Origin: Brachionus rotundiformis
Lineage: Eukaryota > Rotifera > Eurotatoria > Ploima > Brachionidae
NCBI GenBank assembly: GCA_016802295.1
Contig: JAESIW010000200.1
Span: 1,487,210 to 1,551,209 of the forward strand
Reading direction: 5' to 3'
Length of the DNA stretch: 64,000 nucleotides
The stretch's first letter is position 1. Each line of letters starts with the position of its first letter. The position numbers and the translations under genes are program-made. Below are positions 23,617 through 36,684 of this stretch, one piece after another. Below the pieces are notes generated by a model. The model ran no database searches, was not told where the DNA came from, and was given only the letters and a program-made list of their open reading frames with translations.

Positions 23617-23983
23617 ATGAAAAGACCTATTAATGTTAATGAAAATAATCAATACAATGCTATTGAAGAAATGCACAGCGAGGCTGATAAACGGGTAGGC
23701 CAGGTATTTAGAACCATGCTGGTTTTTACTTCATTGATGGTAATAGCTCCAATTTCATCTTATTTCGCCTCAAAAAAATATATCTTTGAAAGTTAGTAGA
23801 ATTTGAATAAATTAAAAAAATGGTTATAATTTTTCCAAAGAATATTTTGCAATAGATTCAGATGAGAGCTATATATATTCAGTGGCAGTTACTGTAGTGG
23901 TTATTCATCTAATTTTGGGAGCATTTATCTATATAGCTTGGCAAGATGCAAATACTTCTAATACCGAAAAAAAGAGAAAATAG
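23617..23983 (+). CDS. VMA21: V-ATPase assembly factor VMA21 (100 aa)
   Basis: ER membrane chaperone for assembly of the V0 sector of the vacuolar proton pump. Exons 23617-23791 and 23856-23983 join in frame to 100 residues, one less than human. There are two membrane helices: TMLVFTSLMVIAPISSYF followed by SKKYIFE, and SVAVTVVVIHLILGAFIYIAW, with a loop containing DSDESYIYS. The pattern of both helices and the KKYIFE and YIAW motifs match VMA21. The C-terminus ends with KKRK, a basic ER-retrieval-like tail. An ATTTAG acceptor lies ten bases before the ATG, which with the close upstream TIMM8 gene would fit trans-splicing of a two-gene transcript. Confidence 0.92.
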
Positions 23984-24034
23984 TGCCAAATTTCTCAGTT
24001 AAATTTTAACTTATTCCAGCTATTTATTGTTTTG

Positions 24035-24213
24035 TTTAAGTTTTTTTTTGGCTATTTTAAAATTTGTAATAAAAATAAAATTCTTTTAAAATTTTATTGA
24101 TAATAATTGAACAAAAAATTCAAAATGGATACGGTTTCGGTTTTGGAAATATTGGTTGAATAATAAATTTAGCTATCAACCATTATCGAACAAAACCAAA
24201 TCGTAAATCCACT
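24035..24213 (+). repeat. Direct repeat, first copy, next to gap 1
   Basis: About 179 bp that recur with only a few base differences immediately after the gap (24642-24819). Probably two unmerged contig ends or haplotypes. Confidence 0.9.
24068..24073 (+). terminator. Poly(A) signal of VMA21
   Basis: AATAAA 84 bases after the VMA21 stop, directly before the repeated contig-end sequence. Confidence 0.45.
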
Positions 24214-24641
24214 NNNNNNNNNNNNNNNNNNNNNNNNNNNNNNNNNNNNNNNNNNNNNNNNNNNNNNNNNNNNNNNNNNNNNNNNNNNNNNNNNNNNNNN
24301 NNNNNNNNNNNNNNNNNNNNNNNNNNNNNNNNNNNNNNNNNNNNNNNNNNNNNNNNNNNNNNNNNNNNNNNNNNNNNNNNNNNNNNNNNNNNNNNNNNNN
24401 NNNNNNNNNNNNNNNNNNNNNNNNNNNNNNNNNNNNNNNNNNNNNNNNNNNNNNNNNNNNNNNNNNNNNNNNNNNNNNNNNNNNNNNNNNNNNNNNNNNN
24501 NNNNNNNNNNNNNNNNNNNNNNNNNNNNNNNNNNNNNNNNNNNNNNNNNNNNNNNNNNNNNNNNNNNNNNNNNNNNNNNNNNNNNNNNNNNNNNNNNNNN
24601 NNNNNNNNNNNNNNNNNNNNNNNNNNNNNNNNNNNNNNNNN
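24214..24641. other. Assembly gap (428 N)
   Basis: Run of N flanked on both sides by near-identical sequence, so the true gap may have zero or negative length. Confidence 0.99.
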
Positions 24642-24819
24642 TTTAAGTTTTTTTTGGCTATTTTAAAATTTGTAATAAAAATAAAATTCTTTTAAAATTT
24701 TATTGATAATAATTGAACAAAAAATTCAAAATGAATACGGTTTCGGTTTTGGAAATATTGGTTGAAAAATAAATTTAGCTATCAACCATTATCGAACAAA
24801 ACCAAATCGTAAATCCACT
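24642..24819 (+). repeat. Direct repeat, second copy, after gap 1
   Basis: Second copy of the sequence at 24035-24213. Differences seen: one T fewer in the T run, GAATACGG for GGATACGG, and GAAAAATAAAT for GAATAATAAAT. Confidence 0.9.
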
Positions 24820-27372
24820 TGTTGTATTTGATGAAAATTTCTTGTTTTTTTTAAGATTTAAATACTTTTACTTTGACCTAGTCAAAAATAATTCCTTATT
24901 TACTATTTAAATTCCTTTCTTTTTTTGGTTTTTAATTTTTAGGAAAAGCTAAAAATATCTTCAAAAAAAATGATATATCTAGGCTCTAAAAACTTTAGAA
25001 AAAAAGTAATGTTAATCAAATATTAAAAATTTTCTTTAATATTGTGTTATAAAAACTCACTACTTTTTGGTTTTTGGTATCTCTGTTCTATTGGTTATAA
25101 ATCCTGAAACCTTATCTTTTTTATAAATTTGGAAAATAAATAAAATTATGAAGGTTAAGTTCTTCAATAAATAACTAATCATATATGGAATAAATATAAA
25201 AAAGTTATTTAAAAAAATAACTCTTTAACCTTCATTGGGTTTGATCTCTTCTTTAAAAACCTAGATCTTATGCCTAATTAACCCGATTTTTCATAAAAAG
25301 TTCACAAAACTAAAGCATTTTTTTGTAATAATGAATCTTATTCTTTTATTTTTGTTTTAATTTAATTTTAAAATATTTGAACATGGTACATAATTGGTAA
25401 AGAATTGTATACATACATAAATAGATAAATTGTTTTCAAACCATGGTTGCTTAAAAGTCTAAAAGATAAATAGAAATTAAAATTTTTATTAAAAATCATA
25501 GCAAAATATGATATTTATATGACGCTTGATCGAAAATATTTGAGGACTTGATGTGCACATATTGGACAGTTATTTAGACCAAATTTAAAACGCAAACTAA
25601 CCAACTTTCTAGTTTTCGAGACTTTTTTCCAAAATTTTAAAATAAACAATTTGACTCTAAATAGTTCTAAATAAGTTATAAATCTAAAATATAATTACTT
25701 AAAAAGAATATTTTTATAAGGCCCTTTAAGAATCTACAAAATTTTCGCGATTTAATTGATCACGATTTAGAACTATTTGTCCATGTTTAGAATTCACAGA
25801 AGACTTGCACTTCTCTCAAATTTTACTTTTAATATTGATAATATCGACATTAAAATTCCTCAAGTTCTTCAAAGAGCGTAATTTTGTATAAAAAACGGAC
25901 AACATAATCAAATTTTTCTATTTTTTTAACTTTTCTGTAACATGATATTAAATGTCAAATTATTATTTTTCGCCTTTTAATGCTTTTTTAAATTGATTTG
26001 ATATTTTAAATGAAAAAAAATAATCGTTTACAAAAAATTTTTTTGAGGAAAGATACAAATTTTTAAAAACAATTTCTATTATCTAATTAATTAAATGTTT
26101 TATTTTCGTTAAAATTTTTAAAGAAATTAAATAAAAAAAAAATACTTTTATCAATTATAATTTTAAAGGAAATTCATTATCATACCAATGTTTCAACCAC
26201 TTTAGTAAATAAATTTTTAATTATATAACCCATTTTTTAATTTTTTCCAAAGCTTAGAAATTATTTTAATTAACTACTTTTCGGGATGAATAGCTACATA
26301 TGTTCGTAGTGTATTGAAAGCTTTAGAGTCTTTTGCTCTTCCATGAATATCTTAATCGCTCGCTGCTTTATTCATTAGGTTACTTAGAAATAAATTCTTG
26401 GAAAGCACCATATTATGCTCACACTTATATAACTAGGCTTAATCTAGATGAATTTTTTTAAATGAATTATGTGACCAATATTTGGCTAAGAAAAAGATCT
26501 TATCCGGTTCTTTTTAGAAATTCAATCTTAATCATCAACCATTTATAAAAACTAAATGGTTCTGATTGACCAAAGTGACAAAACCATCCACGATTTTACA
26601 TTTGTTTTTTTTAATTAAATTAACAAGAGATTTTTTCTTAAATTTAAAATGTGTGGTCACTTTGTGAACAATGATTTCAAAAACAATTATAAGCGTGGTG
26701 GTCAAAATGAAGCATCCTTTTAAAAGTTTTCATCAATTGGTTTGATTTTTGATTAAAATGAAAAGATAACAATTTCTATTATCTAATTGATAACAATTTA
26801 ATGTATCAATAAGTTTACGTATTTTTTAATGTCCATTTTAAAATTTGAATCCAAAAAAAAATTATTTTTTTAAAATTAAATTTGACAAAATTGAATCTAA
26901 TTCGTTTTAAGTAAATGAGAAAATTTCATTCCACCAAATGAAATCAAAAATTTATATGTGTTTTATTAAAATACACAATTTTTCCTTTACAGAGTATTAG
27001 GTAAAAAAGTTTTTAGAATGCTGGTTAAGTGGACCCCTTTCTTTTGAGGAATATTGTTTAAATTTTTTAAAATTAATTAATCTATATTTAGTATAGTTTA
27101 TTAATAAAAAAATCGAAAAAAAAAGAAATAAAAACTCCAATAGTACGATTTTTACCAAAATATATTCACTCTTAAAATATTCTACTTTGGGTTTCAATTT
27201 ATTATGAATAATTTTTTTAATTACCGGCTAATCACTAGAACGGCAAAAAATGTTAAATTATACACAACTATAAAAAATTAACCTTGCACGAAACTGCCTT
27301 AATGTGATGCCTTAAAAACGAATATAAGTATGAGTATATTACAAGTATATACAATAAGTAAAGCTCAAACGA
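24820..27372. other. Gene-poor AT-rich stretch
   Basis: About 2.5 kb with no exon on either strand that I could connect to a protein family. The segment 26270-26560 is slightly less AT-biased but has stops in all frames. The last few hundred bases probably include the 3' UTR of ubinuclein. Confidence 0.5.
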
Positions 27373-30300
27373 TTATTTAGCGTTATGATTTGAAAAAGAA
27401 TTATTCAAATTGGGCAAACTGGCCGAATTTTGGACCAAATTGGGAATTATCAAATTCAACTGTTGCTGAATTTTGTTTAGATCGGACAAGTTTGAATTGT
27501 TAAGTCCAGCTGAGCTAATCAAGTTGGATATTTGGAACAAATTTTTGGGTGATTTGGATGAACGGCTCGAAATTGGACTAGATTTAAATTCCTCTGAATG
27601 AGAGTTGCTCATACCAGGGCTCATAATTTGGTGTATAGTTTTCTTTTTGTGCTGATTTACCACATTATCGTAGACATTTTGTTTTGATTGGTTAATAGCT
27701 TGAACCGGTTGATTGGTAGACTTGGGTGTTGACATTAGGTTGACTTTGCTAGATGCTGCTTGAGTAGTTGGAAGCGGACTTGGAACATGTTGCTCGATTT
27801 TGATTGCCTTGCCGTTTTTGCTTGAGATATTTATTGTTGAATTTGGCGTTTGTTTGGATGATATTGGTGTGGAAGTGCTGGTCTTTTGAACTGTGTGATT
27901 CATGGACAGAGAACGCTGGTGTTGAATTTGCTGTTGTTGTTGGCAGTATTTTATTTGGTAAAAATTGAGCAAGACATTCTTTTGCATCCAATTTTTGGGC
28001 CATAAATTGAGCAATTCGGTTTCGAAAAAATTATCAATGTAGTTAAGTTTGGCACTGGCGTCCATTTGCGTGTTTTGTTGAGGTAAAGGCGATGAGGCAG
28101 ATATTCTGTAAAGTGCCATTTTAACCTGAATTATGTTAAGTATCAAATCGCGGATTTTGTCCGTAAATTCGAATTTTTTTCTTGGTGGATTCATTTTTTT
28201 TCTAGCTTCCTCATTTTGTTCATTCGCTTTGGCTTTGTTGTATTCTTCAACCAGACGAGTATATTTCTCAAAGTGTTTTGGCATTTCAGCGTCTATTTCT
28301 CTCTTAAGTTCATTTATTTTGTTTCTTAGACTGCTCTCCAGATTTCTGGTTCTAATTTGGGAAACAATTGTATGGTACTTTTTTTGAAAAAAATCCTTGC
28401 TCATTTCGAATGATTCGGCAAGATTGGTGATGCAAAAATCCCTCACTCTGGACAGATTAGGCGATTTTGAATTGCGTACACAAACATCCACCGAATAAAT
28501 CAAGCTCAGAATGTGGCTAGTTTCAAGAAATTTTGGCACTTCCTGTTTTTGTTTAAAATTCAAAAATTCTCTTTTTAAAGTTAAAATTTTTGTCTTAATA
28601 TCTTCATTTAGGTCATTAAATGTAATTTGGGGCGACACTGGCGGTGACTGCTTAATTTTTAGATCTTTTTCCTCTTTAATTGATAAGTTAATTGGAACGT
28701 TTGGGGTCACAAAATTGTACGCTTTGACACCTTGGTTCGGAACAGGTGAGTTTTGAATATGTTCATTACTGCTGCTGGCAAAATTTGGCTGATTGGGAGC
28801 AGAGTCTTTGTTAAGTATTCGGCGACAAACGCGGAACAACGAGTCTTTATTGCGACCGGTTTTAGATGAGAGATAATTGAACACTTGGGACTGTTGCTTA
28901 ATCCGCTTGCTTTCGGTGTATATATTTATCAGGATTGATTTTAGGTCCTGAGAAAGGGGCTCTGTGTTGGTATTAATTGTGTGTTGGTACAGATCAACAA
29001 ATTTTTTTATGATTGAGGAGAATTCCGCTGGCAAATTTTCTGGTAGATTTTGTACAGTCACTGGCAGAGATAAAGTGCTGCGGTTGAGGCTGCTATTGAC
29101 CAGCGAAGTGTCGGTCAAAAGGGACTTGTTTGTTTGATTTAAAATTTCTTCTTCGACGTCTATGTACTCGTTACTCTCTTCGGCTTTAACTTTGATATCT
29201 GCATTTGGCTGGTTTACCAGACGATTTTTCTCATTTAGTATCTGAGTGTTAATGGTGCTCTTTGGAAGTTCTTGATTTGGTTCGATTTTTTTCTTAAAAA
29301 AATTAATTAATAATTATTAATAAAAGTAATGAAATTATAACAAATTTAGTCTTTATTTTAATACTGGTGTTTATGTTGGTAAAAATTTAATCATATTTTT
29401 AAATAAAATTTTATTTTATTGTTTTTAAAAAAAAATCTCTTTTCAATTAATTGTAATATTAAATTTTATATTTTTATGGGAGACTGGAAATCATTCGAAT
29501 TAAGTAATATCAATTAATTTTTAAAATTCTATCATAAAAAGTAAAATATTTATGAATTTTTAAAAACTTAAATTATTTTTTTCCCATAAAATTTAGATTT
29601 TTTTAAATAACTAGAAAAATGTATCACTGGACCTGACAATTTGTTACATTTTGTCTTATTAATTACAAACTATTACAATTTATTAATTATAACCTTTTAT
29701 AATAAATGTTATTAAAATTAAAATATAAAAGTTAGATGTCAAATCTTGAAAAATTAAATAAAAATTAAATCGATAATTTTAATATGATTTCAAAAAAAAA
29801 AATTAATTTTTTTAATCTTACATACTTTTTTAAAATTACTAGCTTGGATTTCATCAAGCTCTCCATTAGAATGAGTAATTTTAGCTTGGACTCTTTCAAT
29901 GTGACTATTTAGCTCACCTGGCTGAGTATCATTTTTACGTTTTTTGGAATTCATCGAGCTAAAGTCATTTAAATTGATAATTTTATTTTCTTTATTTTTA
30001 CTCAAATCATTATTTTCGTCACGTATTAATATTAATTCTGGCTTAACATCCTCTTCTTCATCTTCGACCACTTTTTTAATCTTTTTTAAACTGCTGCTAA
30101 CAGTGGCTTTGGCACTTTCGCTATTAGAACTGGCCAATTCGTTGTCAATGGGATTCTTTTTGCCAGTCTCTTCATCCTCTTCACCACTCTCTGACTCGTC
30201 CTCATCTTCATCCATCTCTTCATCACTACTCGATGTTTCGTCTTCACTATCTTCATCTTCACTCTCTTCTGTTTCACTATACTCCTCACTATCATCACTA

Positions 30301-31061
30301 TCTTCCTCGCTTTGTTCCGATATTTCTTCCAATTTGGTCGACTTTTTCGACTTTTTGACCTCATCTTTTGAAGCCAGTTTCAATTTTTCTCTATTTATAT
30401 AAAAACCACCTCGTTTGGGAACGAGATTTTTTGGTATGTGCACATCCTGAGCGTCTGAATTATCTATAAATGAGTCGCTCTCATCATAACCTTTGCCCAG
30501 ATGGCTAAAGTCTGCGTATCTGAATTTGTTCAAATCTACACCATTCAGCCCCTTTGAAGCTTTTGTCTTACTCTTTGAGCTTTGAACAACTGCACTATCA
30601 TTAGTGTATTCGTCCTCATCTATTTCGTCCAATTCGTCTCCTTCTTCACGGTCCATCTCTTTGCTCAAAATAATTCTATTGCGGAATGTTGCCAAAAGCT
30701 CTTTGACTCTTTTTTTTTCAATCCGAAACTCACCGTCAATTATGGACAAGTCTTTTTTACTAATTAAAGTAATTCGTGGCGCGTTTGATTCATCTGGTGC
30801 ATCATTCTGTCTCTTTTTGTCCAGTCTTTTCATTGCCTTAAAGGTACGCAGGCAAAGTTTGTTGTAGTTGAATTCGGAAAATTTATCCGAAGATGGTCGT
30901 TCGAGTTTAAGCTCGAATCTGATCGAAGGAAGCACTACTTGATTTTTGTTCTTGTTCGTGTCTATTGGCAAATTCAATTGCTCCATATCTGTGCTCTGCT
31001 TACCTGTCATCAATGATCTAAATGTCACATTATTGTCCGCTTTTTTCTGAATATCATTCAT
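27373..31061 (-). CDS. UBN1: Ubinuclein, HIRA histone-chaperone subunit (1051 aa)
   Basis: Subunit of the HIRA complex that deposits histone H3.3. Two exons, 29826-31061 and 27373-29292, join in phase 0 across a 533-bp intron to 1051 residues. The Hpc2-related domain is at about residues 180-224, with KGYDESDSFIDNSDA and RGGFYIN; this segment contacts H3.3. Before it lies a conserved N-terminal region with LPSIRFELKLERPS. An Asp/Glu/Ser-rich acidic stretch follows (about 235-330). Exon 2 encodes the ubinuclein middle domain (LPAEFSSIIKKFVDLYQ, ESKRIKQQSQVFNYLSSKTG, CVRNSKSPNLSRVRDFC) and then a Gln/Ser/Asn-rich tail. An AG acceptor directly abuts the ATG. Which vertebrate paralogue (UBN1 or UBN2) is undecided. 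Confidence 0.93.
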
Positions 31062-32435
31062 CTATTTAAAATTAAAAAAATAAATAATAAATAATTTTTG
31101 AGCATATTTTAATTTTATTATATTTAAAGAAATTTTCTTTTGCTGGTTAAATTTCCAAATTTTCAAATGTATGTATATTATAAGCAAAGATGCAAATTTT
31201 TTTTGCTTTATATTTTTTATAAACAAGCTAAAGTCAATTTGTATTTAAATCAAGTTCTTAACCTTAACATCTAAGATTTTTTTTCTTAACAAAGCTAATC
31301 AAAAAAGTTCTAAATATATCAATTTTAAAAAATTTAGATAGTTGTTTAATTATTTGGTCATTATTGTTTGTAAAATGACCATTGTTTGGTATATTTGAAA
31401 ATTTTTAAAATTTATTTCTGATCAAAAATAACATTCTTTTAAATAATTAAGATGACTTCTATTATAGTTGTAAATAAAAGTACCTTATATTAAGCAAAAC
31501 AAAAGTTGTCTTTCGGCGATTTTTTAACATGTACATACGTCTGGATGGTTTGAGTTCTTGGCGATTTTCAGCGATATTGCTTAAAAAATTAAATCGAAAT
31601 TATGAACTTTTATTATAATTTTAAATAATAATTTATTTTTAAAATTTTGCATTCAGATATTCAAAATAATTCAAAAAGAGATTTGATTTAGAAAAATGAT
31701 TAAAAAATCCAAATTAAAAACTTTGATTTTGATTGAAAAATTAATTAAAAATTTTTTTTTAATTTTTAAAAGTTTACTAAGTATATAATTTATTCTTCAT
31801 CATTTATTCGTCATTATTTTTTAATTCAGTAATTTTAAAAAGTTTTTTTTTTAGAAAAGTTATGCATCTTGTTATATCTTTTTTCTATTAGAATCAAAAA
31901 TATTCAATAATTTTTGCTTTAAAATCAATTTTAAAAAACTAAATAATTAATATATATTGATTTGGGTGAAGAAGCGAACATTTAAAATTAACTAAATTAG
32001 CTTGTCTATAGATTTATATGATTTTAAACTAAACAATTGGTTTTCAACAATGTGTTTTTAATTTAGAATAAAATATTTAAATTTTTTATTCCATAATTTT
32101 TATTTAAAATTATAATTTCATAATTTTGATTAATGAAACGCTGACCAGTCATCAAATAACGAGATTGATTAAAGTTCTATCAAAAAATATTGAGGATTAA
32201 GATAATTTTTCCATGATTTATTAGAATTTATTTCCTAGAATATGACTCATTAATGACACATTATCATCACGGAATATAAAAAATTTAAACAAAATATCAA
32301 TTTAAAAAAAAATAATTAAAATAAAAACAATTGTATTATAATTTATTTTACTTCTATCAAAACTCTCGCGCCTTTTCAAAAAATATTTTAAAAGACTTTT
32401 TAAATTTTATTTTAAAACAAAATTCTAAATTAGAA
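31062..32435. other. Divergent intergenic region, ubinuclein/PKMYT1
   Basis: Shared upstream region of two genes transcribed away from each other. Highly AT-rich, with no coding exon or recognisable element. Confidence 0.5.
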
Positions 32436-35400
32436 ATGCAAGTTGTAGATAGATTAATGCAATCAAGTTCTGCCTCAATTAAAATTGTACAATTAATCGA
32501 CGAAATACACCCTGGTCAAAAAATGAACAGCAGTAGCACCATGTCGCCAAAAGCGCGTCCCTTGCCAAAATTTTTCGCAGATACGGCCCAATTTTCAACC
32601 AAAAAGGAACGCGAAACCCCCAAATTCAGCGAAATACATCCTCCAAAGCCTCCAATAAAAAGTTGTCCACCTATAAGTCGACTTAGACCACAAAAAAAGT
32701 CAAACCACGAAGGTGCTAGAGTCATTTCTTTTGCCAACAAAAGTTCGGATAATGATCCTGGTAATTGCCCACTTTTAATTAAATAAATTAAAGATCTTTT
32801 TAAAATTAAGAACTAATCAGCAAGCATTATGATGAAACAAAAAAAGATTTATTTTTTGAGCAGTGTTTTATTATAGAAGGCAGCCTTGGCTGTGGTTCAT
32901 TTGGAAAAGTAATTTAGCTTTTATTTTGATCACTAATTTTGTTCAAAAAAATTTTTTTATTCATTAATTAGGTTTACAAAGTCAAGAGCAAAGAAGACGG
33001 AAGATATTACGCGATTAAAAAATCGAGAGAAAAATTTAAAGGTTCATCGGATAGGTAAATCAATTTTTTAATTATTAAAACAATAGGTGAATTAAGATAT
33101 CTTTACCAAGAATAAGAAAACTAGAAGAAGTTGCCAAGCATGAAGAGCTGCCTCCTCATCGAAATTTTGTTAAGTTTTATGGTGCTTGGGAGGAACGTCA
33201 GAGACTTTACATCCAAACTGAGCTTTGCCAAATGAGGTTTTAATTGAATATTGTTAAAAAAATACTTTAAGCTTTATCTTAACTAAAGTTTAAATTCATA
33301 TGCGGAAAAACACCACGACATACCTGAAGAAACAATATGGAATTTTTTGCTTGATCTTTTACAAGCCCTGAAACATCTGCATGATAAAAAGTTTGTCCAC
33401 ATGGACATCAAGCCCGAAAATATCTTCATTTCTTTTGAGAATAATTGTAAGCTTGGTGACTTTGGTCTCATGATCGATTTGGAAAAGGTAAATTTACCTT
33501 AATTTGATGATTATTTGGAATTTTTTCCCTCTATCCAAGAATGATTTAAGAGAAGTACAAGAAGGCGATCCAAAGTATTTGGCACCTGAAATTTTACATT
33601 CCAATTATAATATTACATGCGCTGCTGATGTGTTTAGTCTTGGAATGACTATACTAGAGTTGGCAACCGATCTTGACTTGCCAAGAGGTGGTGAACCGTG
33701 GCACAAGTTGAGAAATGGACAAATACCTCCTCATTTGATGAGCTCTCTGAGCCAAGATCTAGTGGATATAATAATGAAAATGATTGAGCCTGACCATCTT
33801 AAACGTTCAAGGGTAGATGATTTGCTCAAAATGCCTAGAATAAAAAGCCTACTAAATAAAAATAAACGCAGGTTGATCTGGACCAAGATGCAAAAATATT
33901 TGACAAATGCATTTGATACTATAAAAAATATATCTTTTGTAATGTTTAGCTATATTTTGTTTCCGGTATTTAAATTAAAAAGCTCAATTGATTATATACG
34001 TAAAATAAAAGCAGGAAGATACTCGATCCTAAATGATAAAGGCAATGATGCAGCGGATTTAGATAAACAAAATACCTCAACTCCGAAAAAAAATGAATTT
34101 TCGAATTGTGTACCAGCAATGTTGATGCACATTGATGACGATGATGGACCAGGTATTAGTTTTTTTCTTGTCTAAAAGATTTTAAAAAGGCATGTTTTTA
34201 CGTGATACTAAATTTATTTTTCTACTAACATTTTACAAAAAAATTATATTAATTTTTATTGATGATTTTGAAAAATACCAAAAAAAGAAGAAAAATAAAA
34301 TATTGGTTATTTCTAAATTTTTGGTCGCATGTTTACTTTGAGCATTGATTAGGCTTTTGTTCACGCTTAGCTGGGCGATCTTCCACTACTACTAAATTCA
34401 ATACACTTGACTCTGATTATTTGCTCATTTATAGTTGCTGAATTTTCAATCTCTGTTGATTTTCCAATTCTATAGTGAACGAAATTTGATCTTCGACTAC
34501 TTCATTTTCAAAATGACTTTAGGTTTCGATCAGCTGGCGGTCAAGGGAATTTTTATTCTTCGCTGGTCTTCCTTTTTTTCTGTTTTCACCAAATGGCAAA
34601 GTTTTTATTCAAAATGGACAAGGACACGCTACAAGAAGTTTTTATTTTATATCGAATTGGCAACTCTTGATGACTTAATTAGTTTTGGCAAAATGTTTGA
34701 GTATATTAACACATCAATATTAAAAATCGGTAAATTTAGTATCACATAAATAAAAATTATAAAATATCATCATAAAATATAAGTCTTTAAAAAAAAGTTA
34801 AATTTTTTAGACAATAAATTTATTTATTCTCGGATAACAGTAAGGCTAAGTAAACGATATAGATTTAAATTATTTTTTATATTTTATTTATTAAACAATT
34901 CAACTTTAGCTGTAAAAGTTTTAATCTAAAAACTTCATTCAAAAGTCAAGATAAATATTAAATTTAATAAAAATTGTAGGCAATGCTATTTGCAATAAGG
35001 ATAATCCTTAATGTTAATTTAATTAAAACATCAAAATAATATACTTGATAAATTATTGATTTCAGGATCTTAAACCATAGTAATATATCTTTGCTAAGGA
35101 GATTTCATTTAAGATTCAAAATAAAATAGTAGAAATCATATCTATTAATCAAAAACTATTAACTTTCTTTTTGTATTATATTCTTATTGTATGTAGAAAT
35201 GTATTTTCAATGCCTAAATCTAGCGAAGAAAAAATTATTTTAAAATTAAAATTTAAAAAAGGCTATATTAATCAATCATGTAAAAAGATTTATCTGAGCA
35301 CATAAAATTTTATTAAAGAATATAATCTTAGATTATTTTTAAATTTAAAAAATCAATTTTTTAGACCAACCTATAATGATAAATGACAGCTTTAGTTTGA

Positions 35401-35817
35401 ATAACAATTCTTATTTGAATCCGCTAATCGATTCTTCATCATCATTTAGTGATCAGAGTGAATTCTCAATTCAAAATCGGTGAATAAAAAATTTAATTAA
35501 GAATTAATAAAATAGAAAATAATTTTTTTTTAAGTTTTAGAAGCTCAAGAAAGACTCACACGGAGCCAGCTCATAACAAACTACAAAAACCTAATTTTTT
35601 ACTCAATTTGGAAATGTCACCAACAAGTTCACTGTCGCCAAGCAGAACCTCGCCATGGAAGCAAGCATCGTTACATAATTCAAAACATGAGCTGACACCG
35701 TTGGGTTTTACCAGACAAAAGCTCATTTTTGATGAAGAAGATGATGACGATGACAAAGAAAACAAAAATGTATTGGAGCGTAAAGACTTAAAGACTCTTC
35801 GCTTAAAATACGACTAA
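32436..35817 (+). CDS. PKMYT1: Membrane-associated CDK-inhibitory kinase Myt1 (609 aa)
   Basis: Inhibits CDK1 by phosphorylating Thr14 and Tyr15; ER/Golgi-membrane bound. Eight exons (32436-32760, 32811-32908, 32972-33054, 33117-33236, 33289-33487, 33540-34152, 35365-35479, 35541-35817) join in frame to 609 residues. Kinase motifs: GCGSFGKVYKVK, AIKK, FVHMDIKPENIF, KLGDFGL and VQEGDPKYLAPEIL. The EGDP and HxD (Met where most kinases have Arg; Leu in human Myt1) are Myt1 features, as is LPRGGEPWHKLRNG. A hydrophobic segment after the kinase (about 406-421) is the expected membrane anchor. The last two exons lie beyond a 1.2-kb intron and encode a Ser-rich, then acidic, regulatory tail. Reading through at 34153 instead gives a short alternative end (stop at 34175). 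A TTAG lies two bases before the ATG. Confidence 0.93.
34380..34745 (-). mobile_element. MULE/SWIM transposase C-terminal relic in PKMYT1 intron
   Basis: The intron holds a patch richer in G+C than its surroundings. On the minus strand one frame reads TLPFGENRKKGRPAKNKNSL followed by a few residues and a stop. This resembles the tail after the SWIM zinc finger in MULE-type transposases (LP.G.KRKRGRPAKA..AL). Upstream, in other frames, CPCPF-like residues may be the SWIM cysteines. The plus strand has a 104-codon frame without similarity. The family call comes from memory of the motif and is tentative. Confidence 0.4.
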
Positions 35818-35856
35818 ACACTTTTCGCACAAGATCGATATTTTTTCTCCGATAGA

Positions 35857-35862
35857 AATAAA
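35857..35862 (+). terminator. Poly(A) signal of PKMYT1
   Basis: AATAAA 40 bases after the stop at 35817. This supports the distal exons being the main 3' end of the gene. Confidence 0.5.
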
Positions 35863-36684
35863 AGCAGTTAGTTTGCTTAAACATATTAATTTATTAACTT
35901 GATATTGTTTGTACTGAAATTTTAGATTTTGTATTATTATTTTCAATTTAGCTTGAGAAAGACCTTGCAATAAAATTAGATTCTAGATTTTGGTCAATCT
36001 GTAAAATATATCTTTTGAAATTTGTCAAATTTTTCAGTTTTATTGGAAGATTTTTTGTTAATTTATAGCATTAATTTGTATATGGATGGATGGCTTATTT
36101 GCCGATTAAAGAATATGTATTCAAATGGTTGTTATTTTCTTTTATCAAGCTAAATTACCAGAGGTCTTTAAGATTTATGTAAAGTTAATCTTAGTGAAAA
36201 TTTGACATAAGATTTTTTTTTAATTTTTTTTTTGAAAATAACAGTAAATAACTTTCAAATAAAAATTCGGAAATAAAAAACTGACTTGATCTTGAATTTA
36301 GATTAGAGTTTAATAATTGTTTTTGTTTAATTATTTCCTTTTTAAATTGACAATTCCTCTGTAACTCAAGCCGGTATTTCTTAAAATAACCATCCTGTGT
36401 CGAAATAAAATACGAGCTCGCATAATGATTACAACATTGAACAACATAGCAACATTGATCCGAGACTCTTTATATTATTTATAGTACAAAAAAAAAAGTT
36501 AATTGCTCTTGAACATTTTTTTTTGTTCTAGCTCAGCTCTGGAGCATGTGCTTAAGCAAACTGTTAACTTATTTCAGAAACGTACTGTAAGATTAAACTA
36601 GAGAATTCGATATTTTTATGTGGTCAACTACTGTTTTCTTCAATTTTCTTGAAAAATATGCTTTTAGGACTGTATGTAGCACCA
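35863..36684. other. Intergenic
   Basis: AT-rich flank between PKMYT1 and the transposase relic. No exon or repeat was recognised. Confidence 0.5.

Noticed and set aside
26997..27197. 66-codon hydrophobic minus-strand frame
   Set aside because: Probably 3' flank of ubinuclein; Phe/Leu-rich only because of A/T runs.
29944..30402. 152-codon Ser/Leu-rich plus-strand frame
   Set aside because: It is the antisense of the acidic Glu/Asp/Ser stretch of ubinuclein and has no independent support.
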